From assembly GCA_032154105.1 (NCBI GenBank), contig JALDYI010000007.1:1-52743 (forward strand): a stretch of DNA of 52,743 nucleotides, read 5' to 3'. The DNA comes from UBA6022 sp032154105 (GTDB taxonomy: Bacteria > Patescibacteriota > Saccharimonadia > Saccharimonadales > Saccharimonadaceae). This document shows, piece by piece, positions 23,822 through 31,455 of the stretch. Every line of letters begins with the position of its first letter. The stretch's first letter is position 1. The translations under genes were made by a program, and so were the position numbers. The notes under the pieces are model-generated. The model made no database searches. It was not told the origin of the DNA and was given only the letters and a program-made list of their open reading frames with translations.

Positions 23822-24307
23822 TCAGGTAGAGAGTGCGTAAAGTGCAATGCCCGTCGCGACGCTGACATTGAACGACTCTTTTTTCCCAACCATAGGGATT
23901 TCAACCAGGTCATCGCAGATATCGCGCATGTCGTGTGTAATGCCCTCGACTTCTTCACCAAGCAGTAGTGCGACTTTATCTGGGGTCGCATAATCTTGTA
24001 GCATGATCGAGCGGTCGTCTTGCTCAAGCCCAACAATGCGGTAGCCAGCGGCCTTTAGGGTGGTAATGTCGGGCGTTTCTTGGTATTCAAATGGCACGAT
24101 CGCCTCCGCTCCGAGAGCGGTTTTATGGATTTGATCAGTCAGCTTACGCGAGATATGCGGCAACCGTGTATCGCTAGATAGTGTCGGGTAGGGCGTGTAG
24201 CCGCTGAGAATAATTTTCGAGACGCCAAAACCTTCACTGGTGCGAAAAATCGCCCCAACGTTATGGGTTGAGCGGATATTGTGTGCGATAACGACAATTT
24301 CAGACAT
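23822..24307 (-). CDS. SpoU/TrmH-family RNA 2'-O-methyltransferase
   Basis: 161-aa SPOUT methyltransferase. The three family motifs are present: NVGAIFRTSEGFG (near residue 15), LLLGEEVEGI (about 112) and IPMVGKKESFNVSVATGIAL (about 135-154), which build the knotted AdoMet site. It should methylate a ribose in tRNA or rRNA, but the target cannot be told from sequence. I chose the ATG at 24307, 8 nt after a TACAAT -10 box. The upstream ATG at 24337 would place the promoter inside the gene. Confidence 0.9.
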   Translation of the reverse strand: MSEIVVIAHNIRSTHNVGAIFRTSEGFGVSKIILSGYTPYPTLSSDTRLPHISRKLTDQIHKTALGAEAIVPFEYQETPDITTLKAAGYRIVGLEQDDRSIMLQDYATPDKVALLLGEEVEGITHDMRDICDDLVEIPMVGKKESFNVSVATGIALYALST

Positions 24308-24315
24308 TACATCCA

Positions 24316-24354
24316 ATTGTACCACTATAAAATACATAAGCTTTTTGCTATAGT
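24316..24354. promoter_or_regulatory. Divergent leaderless promoters, methyltransferase and GspE/PilB genes
   Basis: On the minus strand TACAAT (24316-24321) lies 8 nt before the methyltransferase ATG. On the plus strand TATAGT (24349-24354) lies 8 nt before the ATPase ATG. The 55-bp gap thus holds two promoters and no ribosome sites. Confidence 0.55.
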
Positions 24355-24362
24355 CATAGGTA

Positions 24363-25985
24363 ATGGACGAAGATAAGATTCAACAACGCCGACGTGATCA
24401 GGACGAGAAGGCGACTCAGGAGCGTGCCGCAATCCTCGGCTTGCAGTATCTTGATACGCGCGACCTCGAGGCTACATTACCACTTGCTAATGGTGTACTT
24501 GATGTTCAAGATATGTATAAAGGTCGCCTCGTACCGCTTGTTGCCGGCAGTGAATCTGATCCGTTTCGCTTTGGCGTCACAAGCCAGACTCCTCAATCAT
24601 TGATTCGTCAGACCGAACAGCAATACAATGACACCGGACGCAACGTTCAATTTCTTCTTATTAGTCAAAGCGCATTCCGTGCGTTTATGAATCGGTTTGA
24701 TCCGCCAAAAGAAGTAATCTATGATGACATCCAAATTGCCAAAGAGGGTGATAGTGAGACGATCACTCAGGTAAGTAAAACACTTAACTCTGTTGGTAGC
24801 GATCGGGTGTTTGAATATCTTATTGATCAGGCCGATCGCTTAAACGCCAGTGATATTCATATTGAAAATCAGCGTACTCATATACGCATTCGTATGCGCA
24901 TCGACGGCGCTCTGCATGCAGTGGCCGATCTCGACCGCGACCGCTACCGTGTGATTATGGGTGCGCTTGCCTCGCGAGCAAATCTCAGTTCGGCGGCAAA
25001 AGAGCCGCAATCGGGTCATATGCAGCAGGAAATTACGCGTGATGGCGCAACGCATTTACTTAATCTTCGTATCGAAACGGTGCCAACAATGTTTGGCCAG
25101 GATGCGGTAATGCGTCTATTTAACTTTGACGAAAGTTTGCTGCAGCTTGATCTGCTCGGCATTGGAGCTGCAGAGCGTAGCGAAATCGATGAAGTCGTGA
25201 GTCACCCTCGGGGTATGGTACTGATGGTTGGCCCAACAGGTAGCGGTAAATCAACCACGCTCTATAGCATGATCAATGCCCTTAATACTACCGACCGAAA
25301 GATTATTACGCTTGAGGATCCAGTGGAATATGGTATTAACGGCATTACGCAGATTCCAATCGATACGACAGGTGGCTCGAGCTTTGCTGATGGTCTTCGC
25401 GCGGTCCTGCGCCTCGACCCTGATGTTGTGATGGTTGGTGAGATTCGCGATACCGACACGGCAAAGACGGCTATTCAGGCTTCGATTACAGGGCATCTTG
25501 TACTGTCAACGTTCCACGCCAACTCAACGGGCGCTGCCTTTAGCCGCATGATTGACCTCATTGGTGTCAACCCGATCTTTAGTTCGGCGATACGGCTTGT
25601 TATTGCACAGCGACTTGTTCGCCGTCTTCACGACACTACAAAGGAAGAATACGAGCCGGATGAAGCGACACGCCAATGGGTGCGCGACAACTTGAAGAGT
25701 TTACCCGATCATGTTGAGAAGCCAGATCTCGACACATTCAAGCTTTGGCGACCAAAGCCAAGTGACGATGCGCCGTTTGGCTATAAGGGGCGAGTCGTTA
25801 TCATGGAGCAAATGGTTGTCGGTGAAAATATCCAGAAGTTCCTTCGTGGAGATGTTCAAGATGTTCATACTGAAGTAATTGAGCGTCAGGCGCGCCAGGA
25901 TGGTATGGTGACATTGCTTGAAGCTGGCATTCTTGCTGCGCTTCGTGGTGAAACAACGCTCGACGAAGTAAATCGGGTAATTTAA
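24363..25985 (+). CDS. GspE/PilB-type secretion or pilus ATPase
   Basis: 540-aa hexameric ATPase that powers assembly of type IV pili or type II-like systems at the inner face of the membrane. An N-terminal domain (residues 1-120) precedes the core: RMRIDGALHAV, Walker A GPTGSGKST (290-298), the Asp box LEDPVEYGINGITQ, Walker B DPDVVMVGEIRD and the His box TGHLVLSTFHAN. The four-cysteine zinc site usual in PilB/GspE C-terminal domains is missing: RLVRRL is followed by HDTTKEEY and no Cys pair. No pilC, pilD or pilin gene is adjacent. Confidence 0.93.
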   Translation: MDEDKIQQRRRDQDEKATQERAAILGLQYLDTRDLEATLPLANGVLDVQDMYKGRLVPLVAGSESDPFRFGVTSQTPQSLIRQTEQQYNDTGRNVQFLLISQSAFRAFMNRFDPPKEVIYDDIQIAKEGDSETITQVSKTLNSVGSDRVFEYLIDQADRLNASDIHIENQRTHIRIRMRIDGALHAVADLDRDRYRVIMGALASRANLSSAAKEPQSGHMQQEITRDGATHLLNLRIETVPTMFGQDAVMRLFNFDESLLQLDLLGIGAAERSEIDEVVSHPRGMVLMVGPTGSGKSTTLYSMINALNTTDRKIITLEDPVEYGINGITQIPIDTTGGSSFADGLRAVLRLDPDVVMVGEIRDTDTAKTAIQASITGHLVLSTFHANSTGAAFSRMIDLIGVNPIFSSAIRLVIAQRLVRRLHDTTKEEYEPDEATRQWVRDNLKSLPDHVEKPDLDTFKLWRPKPSDDAPFGYKGRVVIMEQMVVGENIQKFLRGDVQDVHTEVIERQARQDGMVTLLEAGILAALRGETTLDEVNRVI

Positions 25986-26044
25986 TTAATACAAGGCAAG
26001 GTCGTGCCCGAGCCGAACCCCTTTCATAATCTGGTTGTCTGTGC

Positions 26045-26162
26045 TATAATCAACGCTGATTGTATGTAATAAACGTTCACTAGGCGGTGACATGGAGCCG
26101 CAGTCATACAGCTGCGTGGCCAGTCCAATTTACCAGAGTGGACATAAACAGAGGATATATTT
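26045..26162 (+). promoter_or_regulatory. Promoter and folded leader of rplS
   Basis: TATAAT (26045-26050) with TTTCAT at 26022-26027 gives a leader of about 106 nt. Short stems can be drawn: GCGG/CCGC (26084-26101), GCAG/CTGC (26100-26115) and GTCC/GGAC (26123-26143). An AGAGGA ribosome site precedes the ATG. Leaders of this length on r-protein genes often carry feedback sites; whether L19 binds here is unknown. Confidence 0.45.
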
Positions 26163-26594
26163 ATGAGTTTTGAACTAATTAAACAAGTCAACGAAGCCCA
26201 GAAAAAAGCTGGTGTTGTCGATGTACGTAGCGGCGACACAGTTCGTGTTCACCAAAAAATTAAAGAAGGTAATAAAGAACGTGTCCAGATCTTCGAAGGT
26301 GTCGTTATCCGTACCGACAACAAGAAGTCTCACACTTCACGTATTACTGTTCGCAAGATCGCTAGTGGTGTTGGCGTAGAGAAAAGCTTCCTGCTTCATA
26401 GCCCACTCGTTGAAAAAGTAGAAATTACTCGTCGTGCGAAAGTTCGCCGCAATTACCTTTCATTCCTACGTAACCGTAGCGGTAAGAGTGCTCGTCTTGT
26501 TGCTAAGAATTTCGACCGTGAAGGTGTAAACACTGTTGCTACAGCTCCAGTTGAAGAAGCGCCAAAAGCTGAAGAGACTACAGAAGCAAAATAA
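26163..26594 (+). CDS. rplS: 50S ribosomal protein L19
   Basis: 143-aa bL19, a 50S protein at the subunit interface. The conserved core spans residues 16-115: SGDTVRVHQKIKEGNKERVQ, FEGVVI, TSRITVRKIASGVGVEK and HSPLVEKVEI. The C-terminus carries an extra acidic tail of about 20 residues (APVEEAPKAEETTEAK). The gene stands alone, whereas rplS commonly follows rpsP, rimM and trmD in other bacteria. It ends in a terminator. Confidence 0.96.
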   Translation: MSFELIKQVNEAQKKAGVVDVRSGDTVRVHQKIKEGNKERVQIFEGVVIRTDNKKSHTSRITVRKIASGVGVEKSFLLHSPLVEKVEITRRAKVRRNYLSFLRNRSGKSARLVAKNFDREGVNTVATAPVEEAPKAEETTEAK

Positions 26595-26614
26595 CATTGC
26601 TTGATAGTAAGAAA

Positions 26615-26643
26615 GCGTCCGATGAGAATCGGGCGTTTTTTAT
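26615..26643 (+). terminator. Rho-independent terminator of rplS
   Basis: An 8-bp stem (26616-26623 with 26628-26635, one G-T pair) closes GAGA and is followed by seven T residues. The -10 box of the next gene starts only a few bases later. Confidence 0.85.
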
Positions 26644-26646
26644 TGC

Positions 26647-26652
26647 TACAAT
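26647..26652 (+). promoter_or_regulatory. -10 box of rnhB, leaderless start
   Basis: TACAAT ends 6 nt before the rnhB ATG. The -35 region would fall inside the rplS terminator hairpin, so it is weak. Confidence 0.45.
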
Positions 26653-26658
26653 AGATCT

Positions 26659-27687
26659 ATGATTCTTGGTATTGATGAAGTTGGGCGCGGGCCGTGGGCG
26701 GGTCCGCTCGTAGTGGGCGCCGTGGTACTTGGCGGTGCTGAGATCGAGGGGCTGACCGACAGTAAGAAGCTTACGAAGAAGCGACGCGAAGCACTCGATG
26801 TCATTATTCGCGAACAGGCGGCTGGCTTTGGGCTTGGCTGGGTGGACGCAGATGAGCTTGATACGATTGGCCTGTCGGCTGCGCTGGTGCTGGCGACGAG
26901 GCGTGCTGTTGAGAGTGTGCAGGTGCCGTATCACGAGATTGTCATCGATGGTACGATCAACTTCTTGAAGGAGACGACAAAGGGGCAATTTGTCACGACT
27001 TTACCAAAGGCTGACTTGCTTGTGCCGAGTGTGAGTGCTGCGTCTATCATTGCTAAAGTAGCTCGCGACCGCTACATGGCCGAGCAAGACGACGTCTATC
27101 CTGGCTATGGGTTTGGCTCGCATGCGGGCTACGGAGTAGCCAAGCACCGGGCGGCTATCGAGAGTTTAGGTGTGACGCCGCTGCATCGGTTGAGTTTTGC
27201 GCCATTGCAAAAATATCGGCCTGTCGGACCCGTTCGTGGTCAAGACGGCTTCGCTCCGGGACCGACAAGAGCCTCGGCGTCTGGTCGGCCTCGGGCTGCA
27301 GATGTCCTGACGCACGAAGGGACACTCCAGGTCGCATTACAGACTACCACTAAGCAGATCGGTGACATGGCTGAGACTGAAGTTGCGAATTATCTAGTGA
27401 GACAGACTCATGAGATTCTTGAACGTAATTGGAAAACGAAATTTTGTGAGGTTGATATTATTTCCAAACACAAAGACACTATTTATTTTACTGAGGTGAA
27501 ATATCGAAAAAAACTAGATCAGGGCGGAGGTCTGGCTGCAATTACTGATAAAAAACAGCGACAAATGAAATTCGCCGCTGAATATTATGCTGTGAAGTAT
27601 AGACTTGGCGGATTTAATCTACGCCTGGCAGCCGCGAGCGTTACGGGTGATCCGCCGGCGGTTGAGGCATTCTTAGAGCTTGGCTAG
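26659..27687 (+). CDS. rnhB: RNase HII fused to a YraN-like nuclease domain
   Basis: 342 aa. Residues 1-190 are RNase HII: GIDEVGRG with Asp6 and Glu7, Asp97 (IDGT) and Asp137 (ARDRYM) form the DEDD site that cuts at ribonucleotides in DNA. After a Pro/Ala-rich linker (about 195-235), residues 238-342 match the UPF0102/YraN restriction-endonuclease-like family, with GDMAETEVANYL, Asp266 in EVDII and Glu279-Lys281 in the FTEVKYR motif. The two are usually separate neighbouring genes. The reading frame is open through the join, so this is a true fusion. The end overlaps the convergent pepN end by 15 nt. Confidence 0.93.
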   Translation: MILGIDEVGRGPWAGPLVVGAVVLGGAEIEGLTDSKKLTKKRREALDVIIREQAAGFGLGWVDADELDTIGLSAALVLATRRAVESVQVPYHEIVIDGTINFLKETTKGQFVTTLPKADLLVPSVSAASIIAKVARDRYMAEQDDVYPGYGFGSHAGYGVAKHRAAIESLGVTPLHRLSFAPLQKYRPVGPVRGQDGFAPGPTRASASGRPRAADVLTHEGTLQVALQTTTKQIGDMAETEVANYLVRQTHEILERNWKTKFCEVDIISKHKDTIYFTEVKYRKKLDQGGGLAAITDKKQRQMKFAAEYYAVKYRLGGFNLRLAAASVTGDPPAVEAFLELG

Positions 27688-30198
27688 GGCTTCGCGAACC
27701 GCTTGTCCGTCACGCTCTATGAGGCTGACACGACCTTCGATCTCGACAATGCCAATTGCAATGACGCGGGTGAGAGCTGGAACTTCGCTGAGTGGAGTAA
27801 AGAAGGTTCGGTACTCGTCGAGTTGTTGCTGAGTACTAAGTACGCCTGCGCTGTAACGTGGGTAGTCATCATAACTCTTGTCGCCAGCAAACGTTTTTTC
27901 AATCCAGTCCCAGTTGTCTTGTAGCCACTGCCACGTGAGTGAACGTCCGTCGCGGTTGCGCAGTAGCCAGACATACCAGCGGCCTGTATCTTGTGAGCGA
28001 ATCACCGAGCCGTTCTTGAGCGTCGATAGTAGCTTTTTGATGGCTGAGGTGTCCTTGGTTGAGGTGAGGCCACAGGCGATATCTTGCTGTAGCTCGGCTG
28101 ATGAGCTCGCTTGGTACCGCTCGAGCAAGCTATCGATAATAGTTGCATCATCGCCGTGCCGGACGGCCGTGCTGATAATGAGGCCGCGCAGTTCAGGGTC
28201 GAGCTGTTCGAGTGGTGTGCTCGCATATGTCGTTAGCGCCGTGCTGATTGCATCGTTATCTTCGCCGTAGATCATTAGGCCGATGATGGTAGATCGGAGC
28301 TTTGTGTCTTGTTCGTTTTCGTCTGAGCGAGGGGTCCATCCGAGTCGATCGTACTCGTTTCTAGCAAGCCTGGCTGCAAAGGCACGAAGTTGTTTTTCGG
28401 CTAGTTCGTCCGTTTCGACAAACTTTTTGAGTTCACTGATTGCAATGCCGATAATATCCCACACGGCTTCGGTTTGTTCGTTTTTGTAGGCGCCCAGTAG
28501 TGGCAAGAGGGTAGCGCTACTGATAACCCCGCCGCGTGCCAGTAGGGTTTGCTCGTGGAGGAGCTGAAGGCGGTCGAGCGGGGAAAGCGTGCCGTTTTTC
28601 ACTTCATCAATCAGCGCAACTAACAGTTCTTCGTCGTAGTGAGTAATGAAGTGTGCGGTGTCGCCCGCGTTGAAGCGAAGCGGTGTGTCATGATGGCGCG
28701 TGACAGTTTCGGTTTTTGTCGCGAGCAGCTCTGGCATCTCTGAACATGGTGATTCGAGGGGGATCGGCCATAGCCTGTCGGATGGTTGATGTGGGCCGGT
28801 GAAGAATTGCTGTTGTGAGAGTGTGATTTGGTCACCTTGCTTCGATGCGCTCAATACTGGATAGCCCGACTGGGAGATCCAGGTGTTCATAAAGGCGGTA
28901 ATATCCTTGCCGCTGGCTTCGCCGAGCGCCTGCCAGAGGTCGTCGCCGATGGTATTGCCGTAGGCATGTGCTTTGAAGTATGACTTTAGGCCAGCTTGGA
29001 ATGCTTCGTGGCCGATATATTGCTGGAGCATGCGCAGGAGACGTGCGCCTTTTGCGTATACAATAGCGCCGTCAAATAGGGTACTGATTTCATCTGGGTG
29101 ATTGACATCGACTTGCACCGCCTGAACACCGTCGATGCTATCACGACGAAGCGCTGCGATACTTTCCATAGTAGCAAAATCGAGCCAGACGTTCCACTCA
29201 GGGTGTAGCGCGTCGATAGCGATGTATTCCATGAGCGTAGCAAAACTCTCATTGAGCCAGAGGTTATTCCACCACGCCATTGTGACAAGATTACCAAACC
29301 ATTGGTGTGATAGTTCATGGGCGATAACTGTGGCAATATAGTGCTTGCTTGCAATGCTGGTGGTGGCAGGGTCGGCCAGAAGGGCGATCTCGCGGTAGGT
29401 GATGAGCCCCCAGTTTTCCATGGCGCCAGATGAAAAGTCAGGAAGAGCAACATGGTCACTTTTTGGTAGCGGATACGGTGTGTCAAAATATTCGTCAAAG
29501 AAATCAATCGTTCGGGTGGCAATATCGAGTGCAAAATCGAGGCTTTCGGCTGGCTGTGCTGGTGTTGCCCAGATATTTACCTCAACACCGCTTTTTGTTG
29601 TTGCGGTTTTTCGGTGCAGCTCACCTGTCGTCCACGCGAGCAGATACGTACTCATACGCGGCGTGCGGTCGAAGGTCGTAACAAGGGTCTCGCCGTCAGT
29701 CACCTGAGACGTGACTGGCATATTGCCGAGGACAGTAACATCTTTTTCGGTCGAGACTGTGACGCCGAAGGTTGCTTTTGCGGCAGGCTCATCAATACAC
29801 GGAAATACCTCACGAGCGTGATGCGACTCGAACTGGGTGGCAAGTAATTCTTTTTTGACACCATTATGTTCGTAGTAGCAGGGGTAGAGGCCGTGCATGG
29901 CGTCGGTAATCTGGCCACTAAAGCCAACGACGAGAACGTGATCGCCTGGTTCGAGGTCTGGTTGAGTGATGAAAAGCTCGTCATTGTCTGAGCTGGCAAA
30001 ATCAGCGTCTCTGCCATCAAGTGTCACTGATTCAATCGTAAGGTCTTTGCTGTGGAGCACGATGTGTTGAGCGCTTGGCTGCGATGCGCCGTGGATAGTG
30101 ACCGTTCCCTCGAAGCGACGTGCTTCACGTTCGAGTGTAAGAGAAAGATCATAGTGTTCAGGAATGAACTGGTCGATGAGTTGAGAGACAGTATGCAT
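27673..30198 (-). CDS. pepN: M1-family aminopeptidase
   Basis: 841-aa zinc aminopeptidase of the APN/ERAP group. The exopeptidase motif GAMENWG (about residue 260) and the zinc motif HELSHQWFGN (His294, Glu295, His298) with third ligand Glu317 (LNESFA) are intact. No signal peptide is seen, so it acts in the cytosol. It releases N-terminal amino acids from peptides, which would supply a cell that cannot make its own. The C-terminal ERAP1-like helical domain fills residues 500-841. The -10 box lies 6 nt before the ATG. Confidence 0.96.
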   Translation of the reverse strand: MHTVSQLIDQFIPEHYDLSLTLEREARRFEGTVTIHGASQPSAQHIVLHSKDLTIESVTLDGRDADFASSDNDELFITQPDLEPGDHVLVVGFSGQITDAMHGLYPCYYEHNGVKKELLATQFESHHAREVFPCIDEPAAKATFGVTVSTEKDVTVLGNMPVTSQVTDGETLVTTFDRTPRMSTYLLAWTTGELHRKTATTKSGVEVNIWATPAQPAESLDFALDIATRTIDFFDEYFDTPYPLPKSDHVALPDFSSGAMENWGLITYREIALLADPATTSIASKHYIATVIAHELSHQWFGNLVTMAWWNNLWLNESFATLMEYIAIDALHPEWNVWLDFATMESIAALRRDSIDGVQAVQVDVNHPDEISTLFDGAIVYAKGARLLRMLQQYIGHEAFQAGLKSYFKAHAYGNTIGDDLWQALGEASGKDITAFMNTWISQSGYPVLSASKQGDQITLSQQQFFTGPHQPSDRLWPIPLESPCSEMPELLATKTETVTRHHDTPLRFNAGDTAHFITHYDEELLVALIDEVKNGTLSPLDRLQLLHEQTLLARGGVISSATLLPLLGAYKNEQTEAVWDIIGIAISELKKFVETDELAEKQLRAFAARLARNEYDRLGWTPRSDENEQDTKLRSTIIGLMIYGEDNDAISTALTTYASTPLEQLDPELRGLIISTAVRHGDDATIIDSLLERYQASSSAELQQDIACGLTSTKDTSAIKKLLSTLKNGSVIRSQDTGRWYVWLLRNRDGRSLTWQWLQDNWDWIEKTFAGDKSYDDYPRYSAGVLSTQQQLDEYRTFFTPLSEVPALTRVIAIGIVEIEGRVSLIERDGQAVREALAKL

Positions 30199-30204
30199 GC
30201 TACT

Positions 30205-30210
30205 ATTGTA
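30205..30210 (-). promoter_or_regulatory. -10 box of pepN, leaderless start
   Basis: TACAAT on the minus strand ends 6 nt before the pepN ATG. The -35 region is weak and no ribosome site fits. Confidence 0.5.
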
Positions 30211-30256
30211 GCAAAGTCTATCTGTGTCGTCTTGATCAAGCCATAAGAACTATTGG

Positions 30257-30262
30257 TATAAT
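30257..30262 (+). promoter_or_regulatory. -10 box of the HNH nuclease gene, leaderless start
   Basis: TATAAT ends 7 nt before the ATG at 30270. It is divergent from the pepN promoter, 46 bp away. Confidence 0.55.
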
Positions 30263-30269
30263 TGGCAGT

Positions 30270-30968
30270 ATGAAGGATAGCTCATATCGATGGCGACGAA
30301 GTGTTCTGGTTTTGCTGCTACTTGTTGGCGTAGGTACGGCGATTATTCTGTCGCCCGACCTGCGGCAGCAAGCCTCCGACCAGCCTCGTGTAGGTGCGCC
30401 GGCTAGCGGTATTGCCGTCGACACGCTGAAGCGTCTTGAGCTCAAGGGTAGAGCCCCGAAAACCGGGTATAGCCGCAGCCAGTTCGGCGATGGCTGGGTG
30501 ACGACACAAGGCTGCGATACACGGAATCTTATATTACACCGCGACCTTACGGAGGTTGTGACGAATGAGCAGTGTAAGGTGATGAGCGGTCTACTCCACG
30601 ACCCCTATACTGGGCGTGACATCCAATTTCAACGAGGAGAGACAACGAGCGATGATGTTCAGATCGACCACGTTGTAGCCCTCAGCAATGCCTGGCAGAC
30701 GGGCGCTCAGCAATTGAGTCGCGATGAGCGTATAACGCTTGCAAACGATCCGTTGGAGCTGCTTGCGGTCGATGGAGCGGCCAACCAACAAAAATCGGAT
30801 GGAGATGCGGCGACATGGCTACCATCATACAAATCATTCCGCTGCCAGTATGTAGCTCGTCAAATCGCAGTCAAGCAGAGGTATCGTCTATGGGTGACAC
30901 GGGCTGAATACGACAGCATGATACGAATACTATCGGGTTGCCCAGGCCAGACACTGCCGGTATCGTGA
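30270..30968 (+). CDS. Exported HNH-type nuclease
   Basis: 232 aa. Residues about 10-27 form a signal anchor (VLVLLLLVGVGTAIIL) after a basic start. The domain is of the DUF1524/HNH type known from secreted actinobacterial proteins: QIDHVVALSNAWQTGA with Asp133-His134, then NDPLELLAVDGAANQQKSD and the closing LPSYKSFRCQYV. Cys residues near 89, 101, 190 and 225 could form two disulfides, which suits an exported enzyme. It probably cleaves DNA outside the cell, and nucleotide scavenging from a host fits an episymbiont. No inhibitor gene is adjacent. Confidence 0.85.
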   Translation: MKDSSYRWRRSVLVLLLLVGVGTAIILSPDLRQQASDQPRVGAPASGIAVDTLKRLELKGRAPKTGYSRSQFGDGWVTTQGCDTRNLILHRDLTEVVTNEQCKVMSGLLHDPYTGRDIQFQRGETTSDDVQIDHVVALSNAWQTGAQQLSRDERITLANDPLELLAVDGAANQQKSDGDAATWLPSYKSFRCQYVARQIAVKQRYRLWVTRAEYDSMIRILSGCPGQTLPVS

Positions 30969-31018
30969 CATGCGTATCGTACGGGTGTAAAATAGAGACA
31001 CAGAAGGAGGTATAAGAT

Positions 31019-31363
31019 ATGAGCTTAAAAGATTCTCAGAAACAAGTGATGAAGCAGCGTGCGAATATGCAGGCGACTGAACGCGAGATTCAAAAGGCGA
31101 CAATCAACGCCGACGACTATGCAAGGCACGGCGATATGAAGGGTGCTGAGCGTGAACAAGATAAAATTCGACAGCTGACTGAGGAGGTGACTAATTTTCA
31201 AAGCGCCGCCATTGCTGCCGAGGCACTTGTCCATGAGCAAAGAGAGAAGATCAAGGAACTTGAGGCACGCGAGAAAACGATCAAGGCTGAGTATGAGCAG
31301 AAGATGAACGAGCTTGAGCGTGAGAGGAGCGAGATGATCGGTGGCATGATGAATATGTATTAG
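31019..31363 (+). CDS. Coiled-coil protein, 114 aa
   Basis: Nearly the whole chain is predicted coiled coil, with charged heptads from residue 5 to 108 and no membrane segment. AAGGAGG precedes the ATG. No family is recognised. It lies directly upstream of nusA, with the nusA promoter in the 92-bp gap. It could be a spacer or chaperone-like protein, but nothing in the sequence defines a partner. Confidence 0.7.
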   Translation: MSLKDSQKQVMKQRANMQATEREIQKATINADDYARHGDMKGAEREQDKIRQLTEEVTNFQSAAIAAEALVHEQREKIKELEAREKTIKAEYEQKMNELERERSEMIGGMMNMY

Positions 31364-31366
31364 TAC

Positions 31367-31396
31367 TTGCATACGAAATGCGCTAGGTGGTATACT
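31367..31396 (+). promoter_or_regulatory. Promoter of nusA
   Basis: TTGCAT (31367-31372) and TATACT (31391-31396) are spaced by 18 bp. The -10 box runs into an inverted repeat TACTAC-GT-GTAGTA (31393-31406) that covers the expected start near 31403. Confidence 0.5.
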
Positions 31397-31410
31397 ACGT
31401 GTAGTACATT

Positions 31411-31434
31411 TCCGGCCGGCAGGTCGGATTTTTT
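31411..31434 (+). terminator. Terminator-like hairpin in the nusA leader
   Basis: A 7-bp stem (31411-31417 with 31422-31428, one G-T pair) closes a GGCA loop and is followed by six T residues. It lies downstream of the TATACT promoter and 21 nt before the nusA ATG. It could be the terminator of the coiled-coil gene, but transcripts from the nusA promoter must also pass it, so it may act as an attenuator. Confidence 0.6.
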
Positions 31435-31455
31435 CATAGAAAAGGAGAAATAATT

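Noticed and set aside
26578..26988. 136-aa minus-strand frame over the rplS terminator and rnhB
   Set aside because: It crosses a terminator and the start of a clear gene on the other strand.
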